NCBI GenBank assembly: GCA_003208695.1
Contig: QCVY01000003.1
Span: 1-32,574 of the forward strand
Length of the DNA stretch: 32,574 nt
Direction: 5' to 3'
DNA from: Prochlorococcus sp. AG-686-P16
GTDB taxonomy: Bacteria > Cyanobacteriota > Cyanobacteriia > PCC-6307 > Cyanobiaceae
Below are positions 1-12,000 of this stretch, one piece after another; the first letter of the stretch is position 1, and each line of letters begins with the position of its first letter. A model generated the notes under the pieces. The model was not told where the DNA came from, did no database searches, and saw nothing but the letters and a program-made list of their open reading frames with translations. A program made the translations under genes and the position numbers.

Positions 1-2033
1 AGAGTAATCATTTGGTTGCTAAAATTAGATGCAGCAGCAAAGGTTATTGCTTTGCTGTTAGAGAAAATAACGATGAAGATATTTATATAAAAGAGAATTT
101 ACTTAACTATGCCTGGAATGGAGATAAAGTTTTAGTAAGAATAATTAAAGAAGGTGTAAGAAGAAGATCACCAGAAGGAGTGGTGGATTGCATACTTGAA
201 AGAACAAATCAAATACTGCTGGCAAAAGTTGAAATAATTAAAGACGAAGTATACGGAATACCTATTGATGACAGAATCCTATCTAAAATAAAGCTTCCCA
301 AAAAAGATGAAAAATATAAATATATTATTGAAAATAAAAATATAGTAAAGATTGAAATTGACTTATTCCCAATTGGCCAACAAGAAGGTATTGGTCATGT
401 CATAAAGGAATTAAAATTAAATAATAACGAAAAGCTAGATACAGATTTCGTATTATCTAAAAGCAATATTTATAAAATTGATAACTTTCAAAATCCAAAG
501 CTTACTTTTGTCAATCAACATCAAAGATTAGATCTATCAACAAAAAATTCATATATGTTCAAAAATTGGAATGATGAAACTTCGCCAATACTACCAATTT
601 TTCAAATAGATAAAAATAAAAATAATACCTATAATCTTTGGTTACACACCAATACAATTGCAGAAAGATTAGATCTAAGCAATAAGAAATCTATACAAAT
701 GTTCTTTGATAGATTTGAGTCATTTCCCGTACTAGAAAAATGGCAAAACTACCTTAGTGATGAAATATGTAGTGCAGCAAAATTTAATACAAACGAAATA
801 AATGATGCTATTAGTTTGTGTATGGAAATTAATAGTGAAAATGAAATTATTAATTGGTCATTCCATTTAACCAAAGTGAAATGTTCCCTTTTAGTCGAAA
901 ATCAACATATAGATGCACTTCTATCAAGAAAGAGTAATGCTCGAATCACTTCAAGAATACTTAAACCAATTAAAGACTACATAGAAGATTTAGAGAAGAT
1001 AATAGAGATTTCAAAAGAATTTAGAAGAAGACAATTATTGAATGGGAAAATTGAATTACCTAAGTCAAATAATAATATTGAGTCTTTAAAAGAATTAACA
1101 GTTCACAACCCTGGTGACTTCTCAAAGGAATATTTTGAACCATTAAATAAAAATGACATCCAAACATATCTTTCTCCTTTGTTGTACGAGGGAAATTCAA
1201 TATGGTACAACCATTCAAAAAATTATGGTTTAAATAATGCATCATATATTTCTCAAAAATTAGATTATATAAATGTCGCTGAAATTATCAAAAATTCAGA
1301 ATTAATTGATAGTAAAATCCAACTTAATGAAAATGGGAGTCTATCATTTAAGGAATTAGTTCAATTATGCTGTGATGATAATAAAAAAAGAATTTTGCAT
1401 AAAATTTTAATTAATGTGGTTAAGGATAATGAAGTAACATTAATTTCTAAAGATCATGCTATAAATGAATCTGAAAAATTTATTTCACCTTGGACATTAC
1501 CATCGTATGATTTTACTAATTTAATTAATCAATATAATATTTATAATATGATAATTAATGGAAAAAGAAATAAAAATAGTGATGGAAGTCCTATAAATAT
1601 TATGGAAAAAGACTCTTGGAATAAGTTTAATTGGACTCTATATAATTCATCAACATTAAAAAATTTAGATTTAATATTTAATAAACTAATAATTGATAAA
1701 ATTAATGAATACAAGAATAAAGTTAGACAGTTTAAATCTAATATGATTAATATTAAACAAGTAAGAAAAGCAGAAAAATATATAGGAAATAAATATAGTG
1801 GGTTAATAATGACAGTTCAAAGTTATGGATTTTTCGTGGAGATCACAGAATTATATGTTGAAGGTTTAGTACATGTGAGTACATTAAGTAATGATTGGTA
1901 TGAATATAGATCTAGACAAAACTTATTAATTGGAAGAAAATCAAAAAAATCATACAAGATAGGTGACTTAATTGATATAAAAATTATTAAAGTTGATATT
2001 CTTAAATATCAAATAGATCTTGAATTAGTTTAG
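1..2033 (+). CDS. RNB (RNase II/R)-family protein, 5' end probably outside the window; catalytic motifs appear degenerate
   Basis: The listed ORF begins at a TTG at 12, but the frame is open to the window edge. N-terminal cold-shock/OB-like segment (AKIRCSSKGYCFAVRENNDEDIYI), RNB-like middle (LWLHTNTIAERLDL), and C-terminal S1 domain (GNKYSGLIMTVQSYGFFVEITELYVEGLVHVSTL). Confidence 0.8.
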   Translation, partial: SNHLVAKIRCSSKGYCFAVRENNDEDIYIKENLLNYAWNGDKVLVRIIKEGVRRRSPEGVVDCILERTNQILLAKVEIIKDEVYGIPIDDRILSKIKLPKKDEKYKYIIENKNIVKIEIDLFPIGQQEGIGHVIKELKLNNNEKLDTDFVLSKSNIYKIDNFQNPKLTFVNQHQRLDLSTKNSYMFKNWNDETSPILPIFQIDKNKNNTYNLWLHTNTIAERLDLSNKKSIQMFFDRFESFPVLEKWQNYLSDEICSAAKFNTNEINDAISLCMEINSENEIINWSFHLTKVKCSLLVENQHIDALLSRKSNARITSRILKPIKDYIEDLEKIIEISKEFRRRQLLNGKIELPKSNNNIESLKELTVHNPGDFSKEYFEPLNKNDIQTYLSPLLYEGNSIWYNHSKNYGLNNASYISQKLDYINVAEIIKNSELIDSKIQLNENGSLSFKELVQLCCDDNKKRILHKILINVVKDNEVTLISKDHAINESEKFISPWTLPSYDFTNLINQYNIYNMIINGKRNKNSDGSPINIMEKDSWNKFNWTLYNSSTLKNLDLIFNKLIIDKINEYKNKVRQFKSNMINIKQVRKAEKYIGNKYSGLIMTVQSYGFFVEITELYVEGLVHVSTLSNDWYEYRSRQNLLIGRKSKKSYKIGDLIDIKIIKVDILKYQIDLELV

Positions 2034-2094
2034 GGAACAAAATCTATTAGTTTTCAAAATTTTATTTAAATATCAAAAATAATTATTTATTAAG

Positions 2095-2550
2095 ATGAAT
2101 AAAAAAAAGTATTTATTTGTATTTATTTCTTTAATATTAAGTATTCAAATTTTATTGTTAGTAAATAACAGACAAAAAACCTCTTTTCGATATTTTATTT
2201 GGACTATTCAAGAAGTAAGTATAGGTAGATTAATTTTTATTTCCTTTGTTTCAGGTTTATTTATGAGTTCTCTGTTCAACAATACAAAAATGAATAACAT
2301 AATATCTAAACCTATATTTTCAGATGATACCAAAACAATTGATGATAATGATTATTCAGTAAAAAGAGAAGATAATGATGAACATCTTGATATATCTCCT
2401 GAGAGAGATTTACGAGATCCTCAACCCACGATATCTGTTAATTACCGTGTTATTAAAAATAATGGGGAGAATGAATTTAAAGATAGAAACCAGACAATAG
2501 ATACTGCCCAATACGATGATGATTGGAACAATAATGATTCAGAATGGTGA
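2095..2550 (+). CDS. Hypothetical membrane protein with two N-terminal hydrophobic segments and a charged C-terminus
   Basis: Uninterrupted ORF with hydrophobic segments YLFVFISLILSIQILLLV and LIFISFVSGLFMSSLF, co-directional with its neighbours. Confidence 0.7.
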   Translation: MNKKKYLFVFISLILSIQILLLVNNRQKTSFRYFIWTIQEVSIGRLIFISFVSGLFMSSLFNNTKMNNIISKPIFSDDTKTIDDNDYSVKREDNDEHLDISPERDLRDPQPTISVNYRVIKNNGENEFKDRNQTIDTAQYDDDWNNNDSEW

Positions 2551-2628
2551 AAATATAGTTAATTTTAAATATTGATTAAAACAGGTAAAATTATATTTAT
2601 AATTATATTTCATATTTAATTTTTCGTT

Positions 2629-3231
2629 ATGGAAGAAAATGTAGATTCTATAAAAGAAAGCGATAGTGGCGAAGATGGACCGTTAAAAAAGAATCAAATT
2701 GATCATGATAGCTCAAAAGAACCATCATCCTCAATTAATAAAAATCAACAAGTTTCTAATAAAGAAGAAATTGATAATAAAACCTTAAAAAATATGGTTA
2801 AAGATCCTAATAAACAAAAAGTTGGAGACGAAAATTTAAATCCCTTAAAAATAAAACCAAAAAAGGAACTTCCTATCGAAAAAAAACCTTTTAATGAATT
2901 TATTAATGATCATTTATTACCATCCATAATTCATGAATTTAGAGTAAGAGGATTTGAAGTAGCAGATATTAATTTTAAAAACACATCAAGACCAATTGCT
3001 GGTGATAAATGTTGGGTTATTTTTTGCGACATAAAAGACATTTGCAACTTTTGGCTGTCATTTGAAAAAGAGGATATAAGCTCATTAAAAAGTATTTCAT
3101 TATGCAAATCTGATCAAAAACCAAGTGTAATTGAATCATTTTTAATAGATGAAAAAAGAATAACTCTCAAATTAATAATTTCTAGAATTCTACAAAGATT
3201 GAATGGACAAAAGTTAATTGGCATAAATTAA
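2629..3231 (+). CDS. DUF2996-like cyanobacterial protein
   Basis: Low-complexity charged N-terminus followed by a conserved-looking C-terminal domain (FNEFINDHLLPSIIHEFRVRGFEVADINF...GDKCWVIFCDIKDICNFWLSF). Confidence 0.7.
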   Translation: MEENVDSIKESDSGEDGPLKKNQIDHDSSKEPSSSINKNQQVSNKEEIDNKTLKNMVKDPNKQKVGDENLNPLKIKPKKELPIEKKPFNEFINDHLLPSIIHEFRVRGFEVADINFKNTSRPIAGDKCWVIFCDIKDICNFWLSFEKEDISSLKSISLCKSDQKPSVIESFLIDEKRITLKLIISRILQRLNGQKLIGIN

Positions 3232-3313
3232 AAAATGAAAGAATAACACCTAGTTAACTTTTTACTCAAAAATACAATAAATAGTAAATAATAGTAGTAA
3301 CGAATAAGAGAAA

Positions 3314-4486
3314 ATGGCACAACAAACTATTGAATCAAATAATAAAAAATCTGTTAATAGAGGTAAAGATATCGCTAAGGATACGATATTAACTCCAAAT
3401 TTTTATACGACTGATTTTGAAGCTATGGAAAAAATGGATTTATCCATTAACGAAGAAGAATTAGAGGCGATATGTGAAGAATTTAGAAAAGATTATAATA
3501 GACATCACTTTGTAAGAAATAAAGAATTTGAGGGGGCGGCAGATAAATTAGATGAGGAAACAAGAGAACTTTTTGTAGATTTTCTTGAAGGAAGTTGTAC
3601 TTCAGAATTTTCAGGGTTCCTCTTATATAAAGAATTAAGTAAGAGAATAAAAGATAAAAATCCACTTCTTGCTGAATGTTTTGCTCATATGGCTAGGGAT
3701 GAAGCAAGGCATGCAGGTTTTTTGAATAAGTCAATGAACGACTTCGGATTACAGTTAGATTTAGGATTTCTAACAGCCAACAAAGATTATACTTATTTTG
3801 CTCCAAGAGCAATTTTTTATGCCACTTATATTTCTGAAAAAATAGGATATTGGAGATATATTGCAATTTACAAGCACCTTGAAAAAAATCCTAGTGGTAA
3901 AATTTTTCCACTTTTCAATTTCTTTGAAAATTGGTGTCAAGATGAAAATAGACATGGTGACTTCTTTGATGCATTAATGAGAGCACAACCTCGAACAGTT
4001 AAAAGTTTAAGCCATAAATTTGAGATCTTTGGTTATACATTGAGACATCCAATTTTTGATTATTATCATAGATTTAGATATTTCTTAAATAATCATCCTG
4101 TAGTTTCTAAGTTATGGTCTAGATTTTTTCTACTAGCAGTTTTTGCAACTATGTACATAAGAGATCTTGGCACCAAAAGAGATTTTTATGGAGCACTAGG
4201 TTTAAATGCAAGAGAATACGACCAATTTGTTATTAACAAAACAAATGAAACCTCTGCCAAAGTATTTCCTGTTGTCTTAAATGTATATGATGAATCTTTT
4301 TACAAAAGATTAGACAAAATAGTTGAAAATGGTACTCGCTTATCAGAGATAGATAAAAAGGATAATTCAAATGTAATTAAAGTATTATCTAAATTACCCA
4401 TCTTTATTTCAAACGGTTATCAACTGATAAGACTATACTTATTAAAACCTCTTGAAAGTAACGATTTCCAACCATCAATTAGATAA
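3314..4486 (+). CDS. acsF: Magnesium-protoporphyrin IX monomethyl ester (oxidative) cyclase
   Basis: Diiron ligand motifs [11 protein letters not shown] and [10 protein letters not shown]-terminal [11 protein letters not shown] typical of AcsF/ChlE. Confidence 0.95.
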   Translation: MAQQTIESNNKKSVNRGKDIAKDTILTPNFYTTDFEAMEKMDLSINEEELEAICEEFRKDYNRHHFVRNKEFEGAADKLDEETRELFVDFLEGSCTSEFSGFLLYKELSKRIKDKNPLLAECFAHMARDEARHAGFLNKSMNDFGLQLDLGFLTANKDYTYFAPRAIFYATYISEKIGYWRYIAIYKHLEKNPSGKIFPLFNFFENWCQDENRHGDFFDALMRAQPRTVKSLSHKFEIFGYTLRHPIFDYYHRFRYFLNNHPVVSKLWSRFFLLAVFATMYIRDLGTKRDFYGALGLNAREYDQFVINKTNETSAKVFPVVLNVYDESFYKRLDKIVENGTRLSEIDKKDNSNVIKVLSKLPIFISNGYQLIRLYLLKPLESNDFQPSIR

Positions 4487-4523
4487 TCTGACCTTCACCA
4501 AGAAATAAATCTATAAGTCTCAA

Positions 4524-5948
4524 ATGGTATCTGCGAGTATTAAATCTACCGAAATAAGATTTGGGGAATGTAATAAAAAACTTCTAGAAGAAGTTATATT
4601 CTATGGCATATCTCTTGGTGCAGATTTTGTAGAATTATTTATTGAAAATTCAGATAATTCAAGTGTTCTTGCTGAAGAAGATTTCATTACGAGTGTAAGT
4701 CCATCATTTGGTAAAGGTGCTGGGATAAGAATATTTAAAGATAAGAGAGATGGCTTTGTGAGCACTAATGACTTATCAAAACATGGATTAATGAGATCTA
4801 TTTCTCAAGCAATTGAAATGTTAGATATCTCTAAAAATAATAATAATTCAAATTTTAATGGACTTGATAAAATCAAAGATTATAGTAAGTCCAAGATGGA
4901 TTGGCTTAATGAAGTGCCCACAATAAATGAAGTAAGCGAAAAATTATTGCTTAGCACAAAGTCATTAAAAAAGGACAAAAAAGTAGTTGTTAGGAAAGGT
5001 AGTTATGCAAGAAATTGGCAGGAAGTAATAATAGCTTCAAGTGATGGAACTTACGCAACTGATATTAGACTGCATCAAACGGTAGGTCTTAACATAATTG
5101 CTAATGACGCTCAATATAGATCGAACGGGAGTAGAAGATTTGGATCGCATGGAATTCCTAATGAATTTAGATTATGGGATCATGAAAAAGCTGCAAATGA
5201 AGTTTATGAAACTTCAATGAATATGTTGTACGCAGACTATGTTCAAGCTGGACAAATGCCAGTTGTATTGGCAAATAAATTTGGTGGCGTTATATTTCAT
5301 GAAGCTTGTGGACACTTACTTGAAACAACTCAAATTGAACGTGGTACAACTCCATTCAGTGATAAGTTGAATGAAAAAATAGCCCACGAATCTGTAACGG
5401 CGATTGATGAGGGACTTTCTGAAGGGTCCTTCGGATCATTATCTATTGATGATGAAGGAATGGAACCAGAAAAATCAATACTTATTAAAGATGGAATATT
5501 AAAAAAATTTCTTTCCGATAGAGCAGGTGAATTAAGGACTGGACACAAAAGAACCGGTAGTGGTAGACGGCAAAATTATTCATTCGCTGCTGCATCAAGA
5601 ATGAGAAACACTTATATAGCTAAAGGTGAATTCACTAAAGAAGAATTAATAAATAGTATTAGCGATGGGCTTTACTGTAAGTCTATGGGTGGTGGAAGTG
5701 TAGGAGCGACAGGCCAATTTAATTTCGCTGTTGAGGAAGGTTATTTAATAAAGAATGGAAAATTAACTAAACCAGTAAAAGGAGCAACATTGATAGGTGA
5801 CGCTAAAGAAGTTATGCCAAAAATATCTATGTGTGGGAATGATTTAGAGTTGGCTCCTGGTTTTTGTGGCTCAGTCAGCGGCAGCGTCAATGTAACTGTT
5901 GGTCAGCCACATATTAAAGTTGATTCCATAACTGTAGGGGGTAGATAA
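4524..5948 (+). CDS. tldD: TldD family metalloprotease
   Basis: HExxxH motif in GGVIFHEACGHLLETTQ; GSGRRQNY and FCGSVSGSVNVTVGQPHI blocks typical of TldD; adjacent to the TldE partner. Confidence 0.93.
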   Translation: MVSASIKSTEIRFGECNKKLLEEVIFYGISLGADFVELFIENSDNSSVLAEEDFITSVSPSFGKGAGIRIFKDKRDGFVSTNDLSKHGLMRSISQAIEMLDISKNNNNSNFNGLDKIKDYSKSKMDWLNEVPTINEVSEKLLLSTKSLKKDKKVVVRKGSYARNWQEVIIASSDGTYATDIRLHQTVGLNIIANDAQYRSNGSRRFGSHGIPNEFRLWDHEKAANEVYETSMNMLYADYVQAGQMPVVLANKFGGVIFHEACGHLLETTQIERGTTPFSDKLNEKIAHESVTAIDEGLSEGSFGSLSIDDEGMEPEKSILIKDGILKKFLSDRAGELRTGHKRTGSGRRQNYSFAAASRMRNTYIAKGEFTKEELINSISDGLYCKSMGGGSVGATGQFNFAVEEGYLIKNGKLTKPVKGATLIGDAKEVMPKISMCGNDLELAPGFCGSVSGSVNVTVGQPHIKVDSITVGGR

Positions 5949-5950
5949 AA

Positions 5951-7303
5951 ATGAATGCAACCGAAATAACAACTCAAATAACGACTGCTGCAAATATATT
6001 AAATATTGATAAATGGGATTACGGAGCTAGTTTTTCTAATGATTATTCTGTTCAAGTTGATAGAGGATCAGCGAAACAGCTAAAAGCGTCTCAAAAACAG
6101 GTCATAACTTTAAGAGTATGGAATAAAGAAAACTTAGTTGGTATAACTACAACAAGTGATCTAAGTAAAACTGGCATTAAAAAGGCTTTAAAACAAGCAA
6201 ATATAGCTTCAGAATTTGGGAACAAAAATGAATTTACTGATTTTTCTCCCTTGGCCAAAGATCCTATACAAGTGAAAGAAATTGATAAAAGAAATCCATT
6301 AGGAATTAAAAAGCTACTAAAAATTCTAAGAGAGGCTGAATCGAAGTTAATCGAAAGTCATGAGGCTATCAAATCTATTCCTTACAACGGATTGTCAGAA
6401 AGTTTTTACGAAAGAATTTATGCTAATAGTGATGGGGCATTTCGAAATTATAGTAAAAGTCAAGCTGCTATATATTTATATGCCAGAGCAGAGGAAAAAG
6501 ATAAAAAACCTCGCAGTTCAGGTTCAGTTAAACTGGGATACGGAGTTGAGGACATTGATATTGAATCCTGTATCAAAGAAGCTGCAAAGAAAACAATTGC
6601 ACACTTAGATTACTCATCAATAAAAACAGGTAAGTATTTAGTTTGTCTATCACCTGAAGCATTTCTCACGTTGATGAATGCCTTTAGTTCAATTTTCAAT
6701 GCAAGAAGTATTATAGATGGTGTTAGTCTCTCAGATAAAAACTCGATTGGTGACTTGATTTCTATTCCAGCATTGAATATATACGATGATGGGCTTAATG
6801 AGAAAAATATATCTTCTGCACCATTCGATGGTGAAGGGACTCCGACAAAAAAACTAAGCTTAATTAATAAAGGTAAATTAGAAAACTTTCTACATTCGGA
6901 ATCAACTGCAAAAATTTTTAATACCATACCTACAGGTCATGCGGGACTTGGTTCAAAAGTGTCAGTGTCTCCAGATTGGTTAGTAATTGAGAAATCAAAT
7001 GAATGTTCGGACATAAATATGGCATTGGAGCACAAAAACTATCAAGGAAATTTTGTATATATTGAAGAATTAAACGCGATTCATGCAGGAGTTAGAGCCA
7101 GTCAAGGGTCTTTTTCTCTTCCTTTTGAGGGATGGCTTTATAATAATGGAAAAAAAAGTTCCATTGAATCAGCAACTGTAGCAGGAGATATAAAATATCT
7201 GTTAAAAAATATAATAAATATCGAAAATGAAGAAGAATTAACTACCAGTGGAATTTCTCCACATGTATGGATTAATGAATTATCTATTACTGGTGACGAG
7301 TGA
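5951..7303 (+). CDS. tldE: TldE/PmbA family protease subunit
   Basis: PmbA/TldE-like sequence lacking HExxxH; immediately follows tldD. Confidence 0.9.
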   Translation: MNATEITTQITTAANILNIDKWDYGASFSNDYSVQVDRGSAKQLKASQKQVITLRVWNKENLVGITTTSDLSKTGIKKALKQANIASEFGNKNEFTDFSPLAKDPIQVKEIDKRNPLGIKKLLKILREAESKLIESHEAIKSIPYNGLSESFYERIYANSDGAFRNYSKSQAAIYLYARAEEKDKKPRSSGSVKLGYGVEDIDIESCIKEAAKKTIAHLDYSSIKTGKYLVCLSPEAFLTLMNAFSSIFNARSIIDGVSLSDKNSIGDLISIPALNIYDDGLNEKNISSAPFDGEGTPTKKLSLINKGKLENFLHSESTAKIFNTIPTGHAGLGSKVSVSPDWLVIEKSNECSDINMALEHKNYQGNFVYIEELNAIHAGVRASQGSFSLPFEGWLYNNGKKSSIESATVAGDIKYLLKNIINIENEEELTTSGISPHVWINELSITGDE

Positions 7304-8286
7304 GAATTATATTTTGGGGTACTCCTGAATATTCAGTTAAAAGTCTTGAAGTATTAAGAAAATCTGATCATGATATTGTAGCCGTAATAACCCAGCCAGA
7401 TAAAAAAAGATCTAGAGGTAATAAATTAAAAGCATCCCCAGTAAAGGAATATGCCATAAAGGAAAATATTCCAGTTTTTACACCGGAAACAATAAAAGAT
7501 AATATTCAATTTATAAGTAGACTTAATGAATTATCTTGTGATCTGTTTATTGTTATTGCCTATGGAAAGATATTACCCAAAGCAATATTAGATATTCCTA
7601 AATACAAATCCTGGAATGCACATGCATCACTACTTCCAAGATGGAGGGGTGCTGCACCCATTCAATGGTCAATATTAGAGGGAGATAAATTCACTGGTGT
7701 CGGAATAATGAAAATGGAAGAAGGATTAGATACCGGAGACGTATTAGTTGAAAAACAAATTAAAATTGAGGGTAAGGATAATCTTAAAACTTTATCAAAA
7801 AGCTTAAGTGATTTATCATCAGAGTTATTTTTGAGAGCAATATCATATATAGAACAAAATAAAAATAGAGATATTAATCTTTTACTTAAAAAACAAACAG
7901 ATTTTCAACGAGAATTAAAATATGCAAGAATGATTAACAAATTAGATTACATAATAAATTGGGAAAAAACTTCAACTGATATTTATAGAAAAATAAATGC
8001 ATTATATCCTAGAGCTAATACAACATATAAGAGTAAAAACCTCAAAATAATAAAAATTAAAATCTTAACAACTGATGAGATACAAAATAAAAATTATAAA
8101 CTTTTAAGTAATATTATAAAACCCGGATTCATTATTGGACTTATAGAAAAAGAAGGAATTATTATAACAACTAAAACTAATCCAATTATTCTATTAGAAG
8201 CAAAACTAGAAGGTAAAAACGTATCTAGTCAAAATCAATTGATACAACAATTAAATCCTGTAATTGGAGAAAAATTTTCTGACTAG
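7300..8286 (+). CDS. fmt: Methionyl-tRNA formyltransferase (GTG start, 4-nt overlap with tldE)
   Basis: RIIFWGTPEYSVKSLEVL, NAHASLLPRWRGAAPIQWSILEGD, and DTGDVLVE motifs. Confidence 0.97.
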   Translation: MRIIFWGTPEYSVKSLEVLRKSDHDIVAVITQPDKKRSRGNKLKASPVKEYAIKENIPVFTPETIKDNIQFISRLNELSCDLFIVIAYGKILPKAILDIPKYKSWNAHASLLPRWRGAAPIQWSILEGDKFTGVGIMKMEEGLDTGDVLVEKQIKIEGKDNLKTLSKSLSDLSSELFLRAISYIEQNKNRDINLLLKKQTDFQRELKYARMINKLDYIINWEKTSTDIYRKINALYPRANTTYKSKNLKIIKIKILTTDEIQNKNYKLLSNIIKPGFIIGLIEKEGIIITTKTNPIILLEAKLEGKNVSSQNQLIQQLNPVIGEKFSD

Positions 8287-8993
8287 GTTATTTGATTCCT
8301 TTTGGACAAACCCCAAATAAAAGAAATTAATATCAAAATATAAAAATAATAATCTGGAAGAATTGTTTCAGTAATTAATGTATTTAGAAGAAGCTTTATT
8401 CCAACAATCAGTATCGCTATATAACCAGCAGTTTCTAACCTTGAAAATTGCTCTAAAAGTCTAAGAAATATACCTGAAGTAAATCGCAATGCTAATACAC
8501 CTATAACTGCACCAAAAATAATAAGAATATATTGATCACTTATAGCAACAGCTGTTGTAATGCTGTCAATTGAAAATGCAAAATCAGTCAAGGAAAGCAA
8601 AGCAACGATTTTAAGAAATTTAAAATTATTATTTTTATTGTCATTGCCTGAATCTTGAATATCAGATTCACTGCTTAAAAATACATTTGAAATAAATAAA
8701 TAAATAAGGTATAAACCTGCAAAAATTCGAATTATTATAAATTTCAGAAGGATATTAGATAAAAGAATAAGAAATATTCTGAATAATAAAGAAATAGTTA
8801 TGCCAATATTTAAAGCTTTAGATCTTAATAAAGGACTATCAAGTGATTTAGTAAGTGATGCCAAAGCAATAGCGTTATCAGCTGATAGCAGAAGTTCTAA
8901 AACAATCAATATCGGTAAAAGTGTAAGAATTTCTGACCAACTATCAACCTGATCAAGCGTTGGTATAAAGGAATTTATTGCAGCAGAATCCAT
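8283..8993 (-). CDS. TerC family integral membrane protein
   Basis: VLELLLSADNAIALASLT and LTDFAFSIDSITTAVAIS repeated TerC signatures; multiple TM segments. Confidence 0.9.
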   Translation of the reverse strand: MDSAAINSFIPTLDQVDSWSEILTLLPILIVLELLLSADNAIALASLTKSLDSPLLRSKALNIGITISLLFRIFLILLSNILLKFIIIRIFAGLYLIYLFISNVFLSSESDIQDSGNDNKNNNFKFLKIVALLSLTDFAFSIDSITTAVAISDQYILIIFGAVIGVLALRFTSGIFLRLLEQFSRLETAGYIAILIVGIKLLLNTLITETILPDYYFYILILISFIWGLSKRNQIT

Positions 8994-9067
8994 TAATTAT
9001 AATTCACAATCTTTGTAAAATATAATATAATATAACCTTAAGTAGTAATCAAGTTAATTAAATATAA

Positions 9068-12000
9068 ATGAGTTTAAATTCATTAATTAGTTATATTTCA
9101 AAATCACAAATAATAGAAGAGTTAGTAAAAAGAATTGAAAGTAATAATGAACTAAATATCATTGGTTCCAGTAGATATGCAAAATCAATTATAATAAATA
9201 GTATTGCTAAGAAAGAAAATAAAGATATCTTACTTATCTGTCCTAATGAAGAAATTGCATACAAATGGTATGGATACTTCGATAGTATAGATAATAGAAA
9301 TATATTATATTATCCGCCTTGCGAAAATTTACCATATGCATCAATTAACAAGTCAATTGAGACTGAATATTCACAGTTATCAGTCATCTCTAAAATTATT
9401 AGAAAAGAAAGAAAAGATATAAACATAATAATAACAACTGAAAGATCACTTCAACCTCATTTAATTAACAATAATCTATTCAAGGAAAATATATTTACAT
9501 TAATTAAGGGTATTGAACTAGATTTAAAAGAGTTAACAAAGAAGTTAGTTTTACTAGGCTATAATAAAGAAAATTTGACATCGCAGGAAGGTTCATGGAG
9601 TAGAAGAGGAGAAATTATTGATATTTATCCAGTTAATAATGAATTACCTATAAGAATAGAATACTTTGATAATATTATTGAAAAAATAAGAGAATATGAT
9701 CCAGTAACACAAAGAACATTAGATAGTATTAATAAAGTTGAAATTGTACAGGTTGGATTTAATTTATTAATAAGAAAAAAGTTAGAAAGTTTATCAGAAC
9801 AAAGTACATTTAGTTCCGAAGAAATAACAACTAAAAATAATCTTGACAGATACTTAGGAATAATTGAAGAACATCCATCAAATCTATTGAATTACATAAA
9901 TAGAGAAACAATAATTGTCATAGACGAAAAAGAGGATTGCTTTAAATTTGCTAACAATTGGTGTATTGAATCAGATAATAATTTTGAGCAATATAAAAAT
10001 GAAATCGCTAACATCTTAAAATCTAATAATATAAATATTAAAGTTAGATCAAATCTTCATAAAAAATTTGAATCAATTATAAAAACATTCAGGAATCACA
10101 ATGTAATAAATTTATATGAATTTGAGTCAAAAAGAAATATAGATAATAGATTTCTTTTATCAGATAAACGTATAAATTGCTCATCTAAAAATATTGGTAA
10201 ACTTTCGAAAGATATAAATAAATTCATATTAAATAAAGATAAAGTCTGGATATTATCCGCACAGCCACTTCGAACAAGAAGCTTATTTTTTGAGCATGAC
10301 TGTAATACCAATTACCTAGAAAAACCAAATGATCTTGAAAGCGCATATAAGTTAATTGATAATTCAACGCCAGTAATTATTAAAAATAAAAATAATTATG
10401 AAATTGAAGGGTTTTATTTACCAATATGGAAAGTCATTTTAATAACAGATAAAGAATTATTTTCTCAGCAAGCTTTATTTAATAATGTTTTTATAAGAAG
10501 AAGAAAAAGGAGTATAAATTCAAATATAAATGTAAATAAAATAAACCCAGGAGATTACATAGTTCATAAAAACCACGGTATAGGACAATTTTTAAAACTA
10601 GAAAAAATAAACATCACAGGTGAATCAAGAGACTACTTAGTTATTCGTTATCTTGATGGAAAAATAAGTGTTGCAGCTGATCAACTAGGGAGTATAAACA
10701 GGTATAGATCTAGTGGAAAAATCAAACCTAAAATAAATAAATTAGGAGGTACAGAATGGTTAAAAATAAAAGATAAAAATAGAAAAATTATAAAAAAAGT
10801 TGCCTTAGATATTTTAAAACTTTATGCAAAAAGGGAAAAACTTAAAGGTCATATATTTCCAGAAGATGGCCCATGGCAAAAAGAATTAGAAGAATCATTC
10901 CCTTATCAACCTACTCCAGATCAACTATCAGCTGTTAAAGAAGTAAAAATTGATATGGAAAGTGATAAGCCAATGGATAGACTAGTTTGTGGAGACGTCG
11001 GGTTCGGAAAAACAGAGGTAGCTGTAAGAGCAATTTTTAAAGCAATTACATCCGGTAAGCAAGTAATCTTACTTGCTCCAACAACAATTTTAGCTCAACA
11101 ACACTGGAGAACTTTTTCAAATAGATTTTCACCCTATCCAATAAAAGTTTCTTTACTGAACAGATTTAAAACAAATACTGAGAAAAAAGATATTTATATT
11201 GGTCTGAAAAATAAAAAAATTGACTTAGTTGTAGCTACACACCAAATTTTAGGAAAAGAGATTGAAATTAATAATCTAGGATTACTTGTTATTGACGAAG
11301 AACAAAGATTTGGAGTTAGGCAAAAAGAAAAAATTAAAAATATAAAAACAAATATTGACGTTTTGACTCTATCAGCCACACCAATACCACGAACTTTATA
11401 CATGAGTTTATCTGGCCTTAGACAAATGAGTTTATTGAATACTCCTCCTCCCTCAAGAAGATCGATTAAAACGTATTTATCTGAAATTGATATGGATGTA
11501 ATCAGAACTGCAATAAGTCAAGAACTTGATAGAGGTGGTCAAATTTTCTATGTTCTACCGAGGATATCAGACATTGATCAGGCTGTTAACAAATTAAAAA
11601 ATATGTTTAAAGATTTAAAATTCATTGTCGCTCATGGACAAATGAATGAAATAGATCTTGAAAATGCAATGATTGCATTTAATAATGGGGAGGTGGATCT
11701 GATGATTTGCACAACAATTATTGAAAGCGGATTAGATATACCTCGAGTAAACACAATCGTAATTGAAGATGCACATAAATTTGGTTTATCACAACTTTAT
11801 CAATTACGTGGAAGAGTCGGCAGAAGTGGTATACAAGCTCATGCATGGCTATTTTATCCAAATATAAATAAAATTAATGAAGCCTCCAAGCAAAGGCTAA
11901 AGGCTATAAAAGATTTTTCTGAACTTGGGAGTGGATATCAACTGGCCATGAAAGATATGGAGATAAGAGGCGTTGGGAGCTTATTAGGTGAAGAACAAAG

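Noticed and set aside
1060-1245. Minus-strand 61-aa ORF in the track
   Set aside because: Lies antisense inside the RNB-like CDS with no recognisable family; typical spurious shadow ORF. The same applies to 3483..3665, 3770..3955, 5330..5548, 6610..6927, 10096..10311, 11194..11403, 12073..12258, 18371..18577, 30444..30755 and 30664..31005.
6360-6608. 82-aa plus-strand ORF
   Set aside because: Out-of-frame ORF inside tldE/pmbA with no family resemblance.
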